64,000 nt of DNA from Rhodoferax ferrireducens (GCF_003347515.1 NZ_QEII01000275.1:21835-85834); one strand, 5' to 3'; positions 37,817 to 46,741 are shown, numbered from the stretch's first letter. Notes: generated from the sequence alone by a model not told the origin. Numbers and translations are program-made.

Positions 37817-38947
37817 CTAATGCATGAACTTGCCGCCGCGCCCGATGATTGTCAGGTCCGTGAACGTTGAGCCCTGATGGTCTTTGGCGCTGTAGTTAAC
37901 GGTGAAACCACCGAGGTTGACCTCGCGCATCGACTCCAGCCCGCTGATCAGTGTCTCGCGCGTCAGATTTTTTCCAGCGCGGCGCAGCCCTTCCACCAGT
38001 ACACGGGCGGTGAGGTAGCCCTCCATGCTTGAAAAGTCGAAGTCTTTCTGTCCGGCGTCCAGCATGCGCTGCTGGTACTCACGAACAATCGGGCTGTTCG
38101 GTGCATAGGGGAAGGGCACCACCTGCGAGATCACCACCCCCTGGCCGGCGTCGCCCAACTCGTCCGCCAGGGCTTTGGAGCCAACAAAACTGACATTGAA
38201 AAACTGGCCGCCATAGCCTTTAACCCGGGCCTGTTTGATGAAGGTCGCGCACGATTTGTAGGCACTGATCTGCACCACCACTTCGGGCTCTGCCTGGAGA
38301 ATGTCGCCCAGCGACTTGGCCACGTCCACACTGTTGCGTTCTACCGTGCCCGTGGCCACCGGCTTGAGCTGACGCTTGGTCAAAGCCCGCACCATACCCT
38401 CCAGGCCCGCTTTGCCGTAGGCGTCGTTTTGGTAAAACACCGCGATTTTCTTGATGCCCAGGGTCGTGAGGTGCTGCACGATGCGCTCGGTCTCGTCAAA
38501 GTAACTGGCCCGCACATGAAACACCTGCCGGTTGAAGGGCTCCCGCAAGGCCTGCGCCCCGGTGAACAGGCCCACCAGCGGCACCTGCTCTTCGCTCAGG
38601 ATCGGCAGTGCGGCCAGCCCGGTGGGCGTTCCCACGGACCCGGCCAGGGCAAACACCTTGTCCTCATGAATCAGCGCCTTCACGGCAGCGGCAGCTTTCT
38701 CGGGCTCGTAGCCGTCGTCCCGGGTCAGCAGCTTGATCGTGCGCCCGTTGACGCCGCCCTGCGCGTTAACCGCCGTGAAGTAAGTCTGCATGCCCAGCTG
38801 CATGCGTTGCCCGAGTTGGGCCGCCGGTCCGCTGATGGCGGCGAACTGGCCGATCAGGATCTCCTTGTCCGTCACGCCGGTCTCGGCCTGCGCCAACGAC
38901 GAAGCCAGGACCAAAACCAAAGAAGCCAACCTGTTGAAGATGTTCAT
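37817..38947 (-). CDS. ABC transporter periplasmic binding protein (branched-chain amino acid/LivK type)
   Basis: 376 residues with a Sec signal (cleavage after SSLAQA). The mature protein starts TGVTDKEILIGQFAAISGPAAQLGQ, the hallmark of Peripla_BP_6 proteins, with VNGRTIKLLTRDDGYEPEKA, AVFYQNDAYGKAGLEGM and a YLTARVLVEGLRRAG region. No transporter genes adjoin it, so it is an orphan. Ligand unknown; members bind amino acids, amides or aromatic acids. Confidence 0.9.
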   Translation of the reverse strand: MNIFNRLASLVLVLASSLAQAETGVTDKEILIGQFAAISGPAAQLGQRMQLGMQTYFTAVNAQGGVNGRTIKLLTRDDGYEPEKAAAAVKALIHEDKVFALAGSVGTPTGLAALPILSEEQVPLVGLFTGAQALREPFNRQVFHVRASYFDETERIVQHLTTLGIKKIAVFYQNDAYGKAGLEGMVRALTKRQLKPVATGTVERNSVDVAKSLGDILQAEPEVVVQISAYKSCATFIKQARVKGYGGQFFNVSFVGSKALADELGDAGQGVVISQVVPFPYAPNSPIVREYQQRMLDAGQKDFDFSSMEGYLTARVLVEGLRRAGKNLTRETLISGLESMREVNLGGFTVNYSAKDHQGSTFTDLTIIGRGGKFMH

Positions 38948-39017
38948 GGAGTTCCGTTAATGACTGCTATTTCCGGAGCATAACGGTACCCGCGTCATGA
39001 CAAACCCTAATGGCAGG

Positions 39018-39425
39018 TTAAGCGGTCTCGCTCATCTGGCCGTCGATGTAGTACCAACGCCCCTGCTGGCGCACAAAACGGCTAGTCTCGTGCAGGCGCT
39101 GCGCCCGTCCGCCCTCGCGGCAGCGTGCCACAAACTCGACCACGCCCGCGTCACCATCCACCTGCGCGCGACGCACCTCCAGCCCCAGCCACTTGACCGG
39201 AGAAAGCGCCAGCTCGCCCGGCGCCGTGGACGGGTGCCAGGTGGCCCGCAGGTAGTCCACAAAGCCCAGCACAAAGGCGCTGTAGCGCGAGCGCATCAGC
39301 GCTTCGGGGTTGGGAGCATGCACGCCTTCTGCCAGGCCCGCGTGCCATGGCCCGCAACAGGCGGCGTAGGGCCGGCCGCTACCGCAGGTACAGGCAGGAT
39401 GGCTCAGGGGCGGGGGTTTCTTCAT
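39018..39425 (-). CDS. YchJ-family (UPF0225) SEC-C metal-binding protein
   Basis: 135 residues. The N-terminal Cys cluster CTCGSGRPYAACCGPWH is the SEC-C-type zinc motif, then PEALMRSRYSAFVLG and the NTF2-like core with FVARCREGGRAQRLHETSRFVRQQGRWYYIDG. All are characteristic of YchJ. The role is unknown. Confidence 0.9.
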   Translation of the reverse strand: MKKPPPLSHPACTCGSGRPYAACCGPWHAGLAEGVHAPNPEALMRSRYSAFVLGFVDYLRATWHPSTAPGELALSPVKWLGLEVRRAQVDGDAGVVEFVARCREGGRAQRLHETSRFVRQQGRWYYIDGQMSETA

Positions 39426-39452
39426 GGCCGGGGACCGGTTGCGTCAGTCTGT

Positions 39453-40148
39453 TCAGTGAATTCCCAGTGTCAGCAGCACTTGTTTAACGTCCGCCAGACT
39501 GGGAAGACGAGCCAGCGCCGAGACCAGCAGGATAAGCTGTGATCCGCTGATTTTTCCGCCGAGAACGTCCAGCACCCGGTCATGCGCATCGCCTCCGGCC
39601 AGATTGTCGGAGGTGGCGGCCTTGAGTGTTGTCGTGATGAAGTCGCCGAGCGTACTGGTGTCGACCGTGCCAATCAACAGCGTGCCCACATCGGTTTGCG
39701 CGGCAAAAACAGCGCTGCTCGTGATGGTGCCGGTGGCAAAAACCGCGTCAAAGGCCGAGAAGAAGAGCGAAGGCTCGGTGCGCAACAAACGTGCAACCAG
39801 CATTTCAGTGAGCGGCGTGATGTTGGCAGTCATCGAAATGCCGTTGCCAGTCGCCACCGTGTGCAATTTCGAGTCGTCGGCCGGATTGGTAATCTGGAGA
39901 AGGCAGGGCAACTTGCCACCCACGACGGCAAGACTGTAGGTGCCATCGGCATTCGTCGTTGCGGTTCCAGTGCCCACCGCGCATTTGGCGCTGACGGTGG
40001 CGCCAGCAATCGCCTTGCCGGTCGCGACTGTGCCACTGACGGTGAAGATGCCCGTGTCAACCGAGACGGTGACGGAGGAACCGCCGCTGCCACCACCGCC
40101 GCAAGCGACCAACAGCCACGAACTTAGAACAACTGCAAGAATTTTCAT
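39453..40148 (-). CDS. Secreted lipoprotein with carboxypeptidase-regulatory-like domain
   Basis: 231 residues. The start at 40148 gives a lipoprotein signal ending LLVAC, with Cys16 as the lipid-modified residue, followed by GGGGSGGSS. Residues about 30-100 (FTVSGTVATGKAIAGATVSAKCAVGTGTATTNADGTYSLAV) fit a CarboxypepD_reg-like beta fold. The rest is helical and not recognised. A longer start at 40226 would bury the signal peptide and is rejected. Function unknown. Confidence 0.75.
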   Translation of the reverse strand: MKILAVVLSSWLLVACGGGGSGGSSVTVSVDTGIFTVSGTVATGKAIAGATVSAKCAVGTGTATTNADGTYSLAVVGGKLPCLLQITNPADDSKLHTVATGNGISMTANITPLTEMLVARLLRTEPSLFFSAFDAVFATGTITSSAVFAAQTDVGTLLIGTVDTSTLGDFITTTLKAATSDNLAGGDAHDRVLDVLGGKISGSQLILLVSALARLPSLADVKQVLLTLGIH

Positions 40149-40399
40149 ATAAGGCACCGTTTGTTTGTCATTGATCATTCGCCGCGCCATTGACGCCACC
40201 TGAGCCAACCCATGGGGCTTGGTCATGCAGCACCTGCTGCGCCGTCCCCATTTCGGGCGATGTCGGGATTGTGCAGGAATACGCGCGTGCGCAATGGGTG
40301 AAGCGCCGACTGATCACGCCTGGCTGTGGTGGGATACTTGGCCTGGGTGGCTGGATTTCCGATTCGCCCTGTGTTGGCCATTTTTTTGTTGGATTCTTT

Positions 40400-41830
40400 A
40401 TGTTTAGACGAATGTTTTTCGGCACTTCTGCCGCCCTCGCCTTGGCCCTGGCAATCGCATCAAGTGGCTGCGCCTTTGGCCCCAGAGGCCAGGCCGAGGC
40501 ACCGCCCATTGTCTTTGTGCATGGCAATGGCGACTCAGCGGCCGTGTGGCAAACCACCTTGTGGCGTTTCGAGTCCAACGGCTGGCCTCGGGATCGCCTG
40601 TTCGCCTTGCAACAGCCCTATCCCTTGGCGCAAGATGACGATAGTAGAGAGCAAGCCGGTCGCAGTTCGACCGCTGAGCACATGGCCTTCTTGAAGACAG
40701 AGGTCGACAAGGTGCTGGCCAAGACAGGCGCCAAGCAAGTGGTATTGGTAGGCCATTCGCGCGGGGGCTATGCGATTCGCAATTACATACAAAACGGGGG
40801 CGGTGACAAAACGGTCAGCCACGCGATATTGGGCGGCACGCCCAACCACGGCGTGTGGGCGATGCCGGGCTTTCGCGAGGGCAGCGAGTTTTCAGGCATT
40901 GGCCCATTTTTGAAAGCCTTGAACGCGCCCAAGAATGCGGCGGGGGACGAAGTGAGCGGCCCCGTCCAATGGCTCACCATTCGATCGGACAACAACGACA
41001 AATTCTCGCAACCGGATGGGGAATGGTTTGGCGCCAAAGGCACGCCCACCCGAGTCAACTACGACAGTCCGGCACTCAAAGGCGCGCAAAACACCGTCAT
41101 ACCCCGCATTGACCACCGTGAAACGGCATTCTCAGCGGAGGCTTTTGAGGCAACCTACCGCTTCATCACCGGCAAGCCACCCGCATCACTCAAGATCTGG
41201 CCTGAGCCAAGCATCGTGCTGGACGGCATGGTGACCGGCATGGGCGTGCGCTCCAGCTCCAGCTCCAGCTCCAGTGACAGCGGCGGCGCCGGCAACAATT
41301 TCACCAACAACCTGCCCGTACCCAAGGCGCTGGTCGAGATCTATGCCGTGCACCCGGAAACTGGGTTGCGGGTGGGTGCACCGGTTCACACCAAGGCAGT
41401 CAGTGCCAATGGCCGCTGGGGTCCATTCCGGGGCATGCCCGGCGTTCCCTATGAATTTGTAATGAGTGCCCCGGGTTACGCCAAGACACACATTTACCGC
41501 AGCCCTTTCCCGCGCAGCAGCGATGTCGTGCATTTGAAGGCGGATCGCATCGCCGATGCGGATCTGCCGGCTTTCTCCATTGTTCAGCTGATACGCCCGC
41601 GCGGCTACCTGGACCCGACCACCCACCACATCCGGTTTGATGACCAGTCCCCGCCACCGGGCGTGACCGTGGCGCGCGTAGCCGGCATTTCATCGAGCAA
41701 AATCAATTTGACGAAACTGCAAAACCGGGCGATTTCAGCAGAGTTTCATACCGACGCCGTCGAGCGGATTGTTGGCAGGACCTGGCCGGCCAAAGAGAAC
41801 CATGTGGTGTGGCTGGAAATCACGCAATAG
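40400..41830 (+). CDS. Alpha/beta-hydrolase lipoprotein (esterase/lipase-like)
   Basis: 476 residues. The ATG at 40400 gives a lipobox ASSGC with Cys24; an earlier in-frame start at 40190 would put 70 odd residues before the signal. The hydrolase domain (about 30-260) has IVFVHGNGDSAAVW (oxyanion HG) and the nucleophile elbow VLVGHSRGGYAIRNYI. GGTPNHG follows; the catalytic His is probably in PRIDHRETAF. A run of eight Ser coded by a near-perfect AGCTCC repeat (about 41252-41276) links to a C-terminal beta-rich domain (KALVEIYAVHPETG, EFVMSAPGYAKTHIYRS). It probably acts on esters at the outer membrane; substrate unknown. Confidence 0.82.
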   Translation: MFRRMFFGTSAALALALAIASSGCAFGPRGQAEAPPIVFVHGNGDSAAVWQTTLWRFESNGWPRDRLFALQQPYPLAQDDDSREQAGRSSTAEHMAFLKTEVDKVLAKTGAKQVVLVGHSRGGYAIRNYIQNGGGDKTVSHAILGGTPNHGVWAMPGFREGSEFSGIGPFLKALNAPKNAAGDEVSGPVQWLTIRSDNNDKFSQPDGEWFGAKGTPTRVNYDSPALKGAQNTVIPRIDHRETAFSAEAFEATYRFITGKPPASLKIWPEPSIVLDGMVTGMGVRSSSSSSSSDSGGAGNNFTNNLPVPKALVEIYAVHPETGLRVGAPVHTKAVSANGRWGPFRGMPGVPYEFVMSAPGYAKTHIYRSPFPRSSDVVHLKADRIADADLPAFSIVQLIRPRGYLDPTTHHIRFDDQSPPPGVTVARVAGISSSKINLTKLQNRAISAEFHTDAVERIVGRTWPAKENHVVWLEITQ

Positions 41831-41831
41831 C

Positions 41832-42447
41832 TTAGCGCGATCGCTGTGCTACCGAGCCCTCCATGGCCCCCTCGACCGCCACGGTGATCACGAAGCTACG
41901 CTCCAGGTAGAGCCACATCAGCATCGGCACCAGGGTCGGCAAGAGCAGAAAACCCAGTTGATAGCCCAGGCCAATCAGGTTCACATCCCACTGCGTAAAG
42001 TAGGTCGTGGATCTGGTGAACTGCCCGGACTGCACCGCGATCGGGATCAACCAGGCAAAGCACACGCCCCACGCCTGAAAGGGTAGCAGGCCCACAGCGC
42101 ATGCCGGCATGCTTCCACCACATCCCTTTTGCCCGTGCCGCCAGGAACAGTGCCAACAACAAGGGCAGACCATAACAGTAGGTCAACACGCTGACCTCGG
42201 GCGTCAAGTCCGCCAGCCTGCCGGATACGTGCGGCACGCTCAAGCGCGTGATTAAGGTCTGATTGATGCCGTCGAGCTCCGTGCCGGAAACCCAGCCGGG
42301 AAAAAAGTAGCGCATCAGCTTGTCTGCCAGCCAGGCCACTGGCAGCACCACATAGTCACGCGCCCAGTACCACAGCGCCAGCGCCGGCACCAAGCCCAGC
42401 AGGGCCCGTGCAAAGAAACCACCGATCACGCTACGCGGTTTGCGCAT
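41832..42447 (-). pseudogene. Exosortase H-associated membrane protein, frameshifted
   Basis: Two overlapping frames carry one membrane protein. The first half, from ATG 42447, reads MRKPRSVIGGFFARALLG to LLLALFLAARAKGMWWKHA. The second half, in the next frame, reads AVGLLPFQAWGVCFAW to the stop at 41832. The switch falls near 42105-42120, next to the palindrome GCATGCCGGCATGC; removing one base would restore the frame. Position after xrtH, size (about 200 residues) and hydrophobic profile fit the protein usually encoded beside exosortase H. Either a real mutation or a sequencing error could explain it. The start overlaps the end of xrtH by 17 bases. Confidence 0.7.
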
Positions 42448-42946
42448 TCGCCACCTCAACGCGTGCTTCGCGGCGCGCCACCTGGCGCACCCACAGCAGC
42501 CAAACGACAAGCACATCCAGCATGATCAAGGCTTGCCACAGGTAAAGGTGCGCGAACTTGAACATCGGCTCGCTGTACTCCACCAAATAAAACAGGGTGA
42601 TCACCCGCAAGACGTTGACGGACTGGATCGCCAAAAAACCCAGCGCGATACCGGCCAGACGCATGGGCCAGGACGCGGGATAGGCCAGCACGGCAGCGAT
42701 CAGGATCAGGCAGGCCTCAATGCCGTTGCAGCCCGCCTCAATGGAGACGCCCACACCGGTGACGGAATGCTGCAGCACCTTGCCGTAAGCAATGACGGAG
42801 CCGTCAAAGAACCCGAGCACCGCTGCACTGACAGTTGCAAGCAGGCTGGTCCAGGGCAAAACGACGGTGTTCTGCACGGGATGCGTCAACTCCGCCGCAA
42901 ACAACGCTACCAAAATGGCGAGGAAAACGAGAACGAACCTAATCAC
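42431..42946 (-). CDS. xrtH: Exosortase H (XrtH)
   Basis: 171-residue inner-membrane protein with about five helices. The exosortase catalytic triad is visible: Cys in EAGCNGIEACL, Arg in VNVLRVITLFY and His in KFAHLYLWQ. The short size is typical of XrtH, which recognises IPTLxxWG-CTERM sorting tails. No protein with such a tail is encoded in this window, so the substrates must lie elsewhere. The partner membrane gene downstream is frameshifted. Confidence 0.88.
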   Translation of the reverse strand: MIRFVLVFLAILVALFAAELTHPVQNTVVLPWTSLLATVSAAVLGFFDGSVIAYGKVLQHSVTGVGVSIEAGCNGIEACLILIAAVLAYPASWPMRLAGIALGFLAIQSVNVLRVITLFYLVEYSEPMFKFAHLYLWQALIMLDVLVVWLLWVRQVARREARVEVANAQTA

Positions 42947-43037
42947 GAAAAACTCCTTCTGGGAAAATCAGACAGAACACACTGCAGCGACCAAATGCGC
43001 ACGATCGAACAGCTAATGACAAGCATCTCGGTCTTCA

Positions 43038-44396
43038 TCAGAACAGATCAGCCTTGAACTTCGGGATCTCGGCAGCCTGGCCCAAGAGAAAATCAGCCCG
43101 ACTGACAATATAGTCGGCCAGCTGTTTCACAAACGCGCACTCCTCGCTCACATAAACAGGATCAGCCGCCTGCAACTGCGCCTCTTCCTTCGCCCACTCA
43201 CACAACTGCTTCAGTTCCCGTGCGAACGTTCGTCGTGGAAAACCCAGGCGTTCGCAGAAATCCGCCAGCGCGAACGACTTGATTGCCGGCAGCGTGAATT
43301 CGTCGCCGAAGGCCATCGCCAGTTCGTGGTCGATCCGCTTGCCGTCATACACGGCCACGCTAACCAGGTCGTAGAAAGGCGCGACGGTGAACACGTCCCC
43401 GTACCCGAAAAAGGAGATGTTCTTGCCGTGCGCATCGCTGTTTCCCAGCAGCAGCGTGGTAACGGCCCACATGGCCATCTGGCGAATCCCGACCGCTGCA
43501 TTCGACAAGTTCGGTCGCAGCGTAGCCAGCGCCTGGAAACTCGCGCCGTCGCGGATGTGCCGCACATCGGCGGCATTGCCCAGTGAACGCTCATACTTGG
43601 CGGACACCGGCAGGTTCAGCGCCTGGCATCCGTCGATGGTGTGGCGGCGCCGGACACGCTCGTCCACACGGACCCGATCGAAACGCGCCACACACAACAC
43701 CGGCGCCGGAACCCGCAGGATTTCCACCTCGGCCGCCCAGTTCTCCTTCAGGCGCCGCTGGCTGAGCCGGTTGACCAGGGTCATGCAAAAATGCTCGTTG
43801 GCCACCATGCAGGGCAGGTTTTCGTTCAGCGGCTCGGGCTTGAGGATGTGCGTCGAGGAAAGCGAGCCATCGGCCAGGAAAAGGTCATCGCCTTCGCGCA
43901 GCACCAGCAATTTGTCCTGGTAACCCGCGACCGACATGCGAACCCGGCCGTCCCACACGGTGAACGGCACACTATTACGTTCATCAATGCGTTGCTGCAG
44001 TTCCGCCAACTCCACCTTCCTGCGCTCAGGTTGCTGAGCCTGGGGAAGCTGTCCCGCAGGCAGAAAACTCAAGGCGCCAGCCGTCTCCCGGCCCAACACT
44101 CGGATAAGGCCGAAAAGATGGGTCTTCTGGATATTGGTGAAACTGGAGACGACATCCAGCGCCCGCCCCTCGGGCAGCAGGTTGTCGATGTAGCGCCGAA
44201 TGACGACATGCGACGTCTCTCCCTCAAACGGAATATGCGGCGTCAGTTGAAAGCGGTCCGGATGCTTGAGCCACTCTGGGTCGTAAGCAAAGCTGAATTG
44301 ATCATTCGCCGGATCGAAGGCCAGCCGCCCGATGCGGTTGGTTCCGCAGAACACATCCAGCGCCCGGTCAAGGTCTTCGACAGGGTCGGAACTCAT
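43038..44396 (-). CDS. hipA: HipA-family serine/threonine kinase toxin
   Basis: 452 residues. Family segments in order: an N-terminal Couple_hipA-like part (GRLAFDPANDQFSFAYD, HVVIRRYIDNLLPEGRALD), the SVAGYQDKLLVL nucleotide region, HILKPEP, ANEHFCMTL, the catalytic GNSDAHGKNISFF and the metal-binding FYDLVSV. E. coli HipA phosphorylates GltX and causes growth arrest. The start overlaps the end of the antitoxin gene by 4 bases, as usual for hipBA. It lies in the accessory region near a decayed integrase, consistent with acquisition by transfer. Confidence 0.92.
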   Translation of the reverse strand: MSSDPVEDLDRALDVFCGTNRIGRLAFDPANDQFSFAYDPEWLKHPDRFQLTPHIPFEGETSHVVIRRYIDNLLPEGRALDVVSSFTNIQKTHLFGLIRVLGRETAGALSFLPAGQLPQAQQPERRKVELAELQQRIDERNSVPFTVWDGRVRMSVAGYQDKLLVLREGDDLFLADGSLSSTHILKPEPLNENLPCMVANEHFCMTLVNRLSQRRLKENWAAEVEILRVPAPVLCVARFDRVRVDERVRRRHTIDGCQALNLPVSAKYERSLGNAADVRHIRDGASFQALATLRPNLSNAAVGIRQMAMWAVTTLLLGNSDAHGKNISFFGYGDVFTVAPFYDLVSVAVYDGKRIDHELAMAFGDEFTLPAIKSFALADFCERLGFPRRTFARELKQLCEWAKEEAQLQAADPVYVSEECAFVKQLADYIVSRADFLLGQAAEIPKFKADLF

Positions 44397-44689
44397 TCGG
44401 ACGCCTTCAGCGCCAAGTCCCTGAACTTCCAGGCTTGGCTCTTGGAAACCACCAGCATCTCCAATCCCAGCCCCTCCAGCACCTTCAGCAGCCGGTCCGT
44501 GGTGACCGGCTTCCCGTTCTCAAGGCGTGAGAGCATGTCCGCCGAGACGGCGCTGAAGACGGCAGCGTCATCGATGCGCAACCGGGACTGCGCACGGGCG
44601 TTGCGCACGACAGCGCCCAAGCCGGCCAGATCGCTGATTTGAGGATCAATTGCTTCACGCGTTTCGGGTAGGCGCCGCGCCATGGTCAT
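44393..44689 (-). CDS. hipB: HipB-like XRE-family antitoxin
   Basis: About 98 residues with an HTH_3 domain: LGAVVRNARAQSRLRIDDAAVFSAVSADMLSRLENGKPVTTDRLLKVLEGLGLEML. It should neutralise HipA and repress the operon. I prefer the ATG at 44689; a TTG at 44707 and a second ATG at 44683 are alternatives. The predicted transcription start is only about 18 bases upstream, and operator-like CGAAAC repeats overlap it. Confidence 0.87.
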   Translation of the reverse strand: MTMARRLPETREAIDPQISDLAGLGAVVRNARAQSRLRIDDAAVFSAVSADMLSRLENGKPVTTDRLLKVLEGLGLEMLVVSKSQAWKFRDLALKASE

Positions 44690-44695
44690 TCCAAA

Positions 44696-44765
44696 TAGTT
44701 TCGTCAAACCGAAATTATAACAATTAACAACCTGAATGTCATTTTATTACGCTATAGCGAAACTA
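44696..44765 (-). promoter_or_regulatory. hipBA promoter and likely HipB operators
   Basis: On the minus strand ATGACA (44737-44742), a 17-base spacer and TATAAT (44714-44719) make a near-consensus sigma-70 promoter. CGAAACTA-type boxes occur inverted on both sides: TAGTTTCG at 44696-44703 and TAGCGAAACTA at 44755-44765, with a weaker AACGAAACAA at 44804-44813. These are plausible HipB sites. Confidence 0.65.
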
Positions 44766-44813
44766 TCTTTCTCAGGAAGTATTTTATACATTTGTTCCGC
44801 AGTAACGAAACAA

Positions 44814-45109
44814 TTTTATAAGCACAAGCTGCGGGCTTATGTTTGGTAACCCGAATACCCAAGACCGATGATCAGCATCAGCACAGGTTTTTCCTTTCGC
44901 AACAACAAGTTACCTAAAATTTCAACATAGGCAAAATGACGAAAAACCGCTTCAAAGCATGCCATGAACGTACACGGCCGTGCGCTTAGACAGGTTGTGC
45001 ACGTAGCCCAGCGAGGGTGTCGACCGCGTCGCGGTAGTAGCCCGTCATCGCGATGATGGCTGCCGAACTCGTGGCGCGCCGATGTTGCTGGAGGTGATGT
45101 CACCGTTCA
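44814..45109. other. Gene-poor stretch between hipB and integrase remnant
   Basis: Nearly 300 bases with no credible gene. The left part is A/T-rich; the right part rises in GC toward the integrase remnant and may be eroded mobile-element sequence, but no translated frame resembles a known protein. Confidence 0.5.
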
Positions 45110-45722
45110 GTGGACCCGCGCGGCAGCCCGCCTGTACGGCTGTTGACGAAATTCCGGGCGGGCTCCAGTGTTCCGGTATCCACGGAGTATTGGTACACAT
45201 GCTGTACGGCCTCACGCACGCGCTGTGCCGTCTCAAGGTTGCCACGCTCCTTGATGCGGTGCAGACAGCGAACAAGTTCTGTGGGCTTGATGGTCTCCAC
45301 CGGCAAGTGGCCGATCCATGGGAAGACATGCAGTTCCAGATGCCGGATCACCTTTTCCGCATAGCCCGCGGACCACTGACGGTCTTTTTTGGCTTGGCCA
45401 TGCCATGCGCGCTCCAAAAGCTCAAAGGTGTTGAGCCGGGCGACACGATCACGCTCGTCTTCCGCGCGGCGCGCTTCCCTGGGATCGATGCCACCGGCGC
45501 GCTTTTCAGCCTCAGCACGCGCCTTCTTGCGCGCCGTCACCAGCGATACGACGGGATAGTGCCGAGGCTCAGCTTGGCTTCCTTGCCCAGCTGCTTGTAG
45601 CGATACACCCACACCTTGGCGGTCGGCCGCACGCGAAGGTACAAACCCTCGCCGCCCGTCAGCAAATACTCCTTGGCGAGGGGCTGCGCCGCCTTGATCA
45701 GAAGATCATTTAGTTGTCCCAT
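45110..45722 (-). pseudogene. P4-type tyrosine integrase, frameshifted and C-terminally truncated
   Basis: From ATG 45722 the frame reads MGQLNDLLIKAAQPLAKEY, LTGGEGLYLRVRP and KVWVYRYKQLGKEAKLSLGT: the DUF4102 arm-binding domain of P4-type integrases. Near 45556 one base is missing, and the protein continues in another frame (YPVVSLVTARKKARAEAEKRAGGIDP) through the SAM-like core-binding domain (TFELLERAWHGQAKKDRQWS to ARNFVNSRTGGLP). It ends near 45112 before the catalytic domain with its R-H-R-Y residues. It lies 170 bases from the 3' end of tRNA-Phe, the usual attachment site of such elements. Confidence 0.85.
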
Positions 45723-45892
45723 GGTGTACCCAAAATAGACTGATGAAAAACAGCAGTCTGGGGTACACCGTTGGGTACACGCAAGAACGGGACGTTGTGG
45801 AATCAAACGATACCGCTTGAGCCGCCTTTTCAGGCTAAGTCCTTGATTTACAAGGACTCTGGGCTAACTTGGGATCGTCTGAGAAAGAAAAA

Positions 45893-45968
45893 TGGTGGCC
45901 TGGGGCGGAATCGAACCACCGACACAAGGATTTTCAATCCTCTGCTCTACCGACTGAGCTACCGGGCC
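45893..45968 (-). tRNA. tRNA-Phe (GAA)
   Basis: 76-base cloverleaf with encoded CCA. The anticodon loop is TTGAAAA (GAA), the D-arm has AGCTCAGTCGGTAGAGC and the T-arm GGTTCGATTCC. The acceptor stem has one mispair: C5 faces A68, where the usual sequence would have G. The other stems pair normally. An integrase remnant lies just beyond the 3' end. Confidence 0.93.
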
Positions 45969-46023
45969 TGAGCCGCAAATTATAGCAGCACTTTTTCTCC
46001 GAAATTGAGCAGATGTCTGAAGC

Positions 46024-46704
46024 TCAGGCCATGTTGCGCTTGGCCCGCATCAAGTCAACGCCCAATTGCTTCAACTTGCGATAGAGATGGGTTCGCTCAA
46101 GCCCTGTTTTCTCTGCCACCCGTGTCATCGATCCATTTTCTTTGGCCAAGTGGTACTCAAAATATGCTTTTTCAAATTCATCGCGGGACTCGCGCAATGG
46201 CTTGTCAAGCATGAAGCTTTGCTGTGATTGAAGCCCGGCTTCTATCACCACAACACCTGAAGAATGTCCAACCATTGCGGCCATGTCCACCAGCGGCAAG
46301 ACCGAGGGCTCCGCCAGAGGCGGTGCGGTCTTGCGGAGCACGCCACGGGCCAGCCCCTGCTCCACCGCTTTGAGCAGTTTTTGCAACGTGATGGGTTTTT
46401 CCAGAAATGCCAGTGCACCAATCTTGGTGGCCTCTACGGCGGTTTCAATCGTCGCGTGCCCACTCATCATGATGACGGGCATGGTGAGGGCGCCTGTCGT
46501 GGACCATTCCTTGAGAAGCGTCACCCCATCGGTGTCCGGCATCCAGATGTCCAACAGCACCAAATCGGGCCGGTCGCGCAAGCGGGCAGCACGCGCTTGC
46601 GCGGCATTTTCGGCCACTTCAACGTTATGCCCCTCATCGTTCAGAATTTCCCACAACAGATCGCGGATGCCGAGCTCGTCGTCAACCACCAGTATGTTTG
46701 CCAT
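46024..46704 (-). CDS. NtrX-like response regulator lacking the AAA+ domain
   Basis: 226 residues. The receiver domain (MANILVVDDELGIRD, acceptor D52 in LLDIWMP, K in FLEKPIT) is joined through a short linker to a C-terminal Fis-type HTH (EKAYFEYHLAKENGSMTRVAEKTGLERTHLYRKLKQLGVDL). NtrX of alphaproteobacteria has a sigma-54 AAA+ domain of about 240 residues between these parts; none is here. It can bind DNA but cannot open sigma-54 promoters. It is downstream of the NtrY-like kinase. The start at 46704 is the only one that begins the receiver domain; upstream frame is not conserved. Confidence 0.9.
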   Translation of the reverse strand: MANILVVDDELGIRDLLWEILNDEGHNVEVAENAAQARAARLRDRPDLVLLDIWMPDTDGVTLLKEWSTTGALTMPVIMMSGHATIETAVEATKIGALAFLEKPITLQKLLKAVEQGLARGVLRKTAPPLAEPSVLPLVDMAAMVGHSSGVVVIEAGLQSQQSFMLDKPLRESRDEFEKAYFEYHLAKENGSMTRVAEKTGLERTHLYRKLKQLGVDLMRAKRNMA

Positions 46705-46741
46705 GTTTAGCGTGTCCCTTGGGTATGCTGAGGCCGCCCGG

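Noticed and set aside
44837..45103. 88-codon minus-strand open frame in the hipB-integrase gap
   Set aside because: No similarity, mixed composition and no ribosome site; probably eroded sequence.
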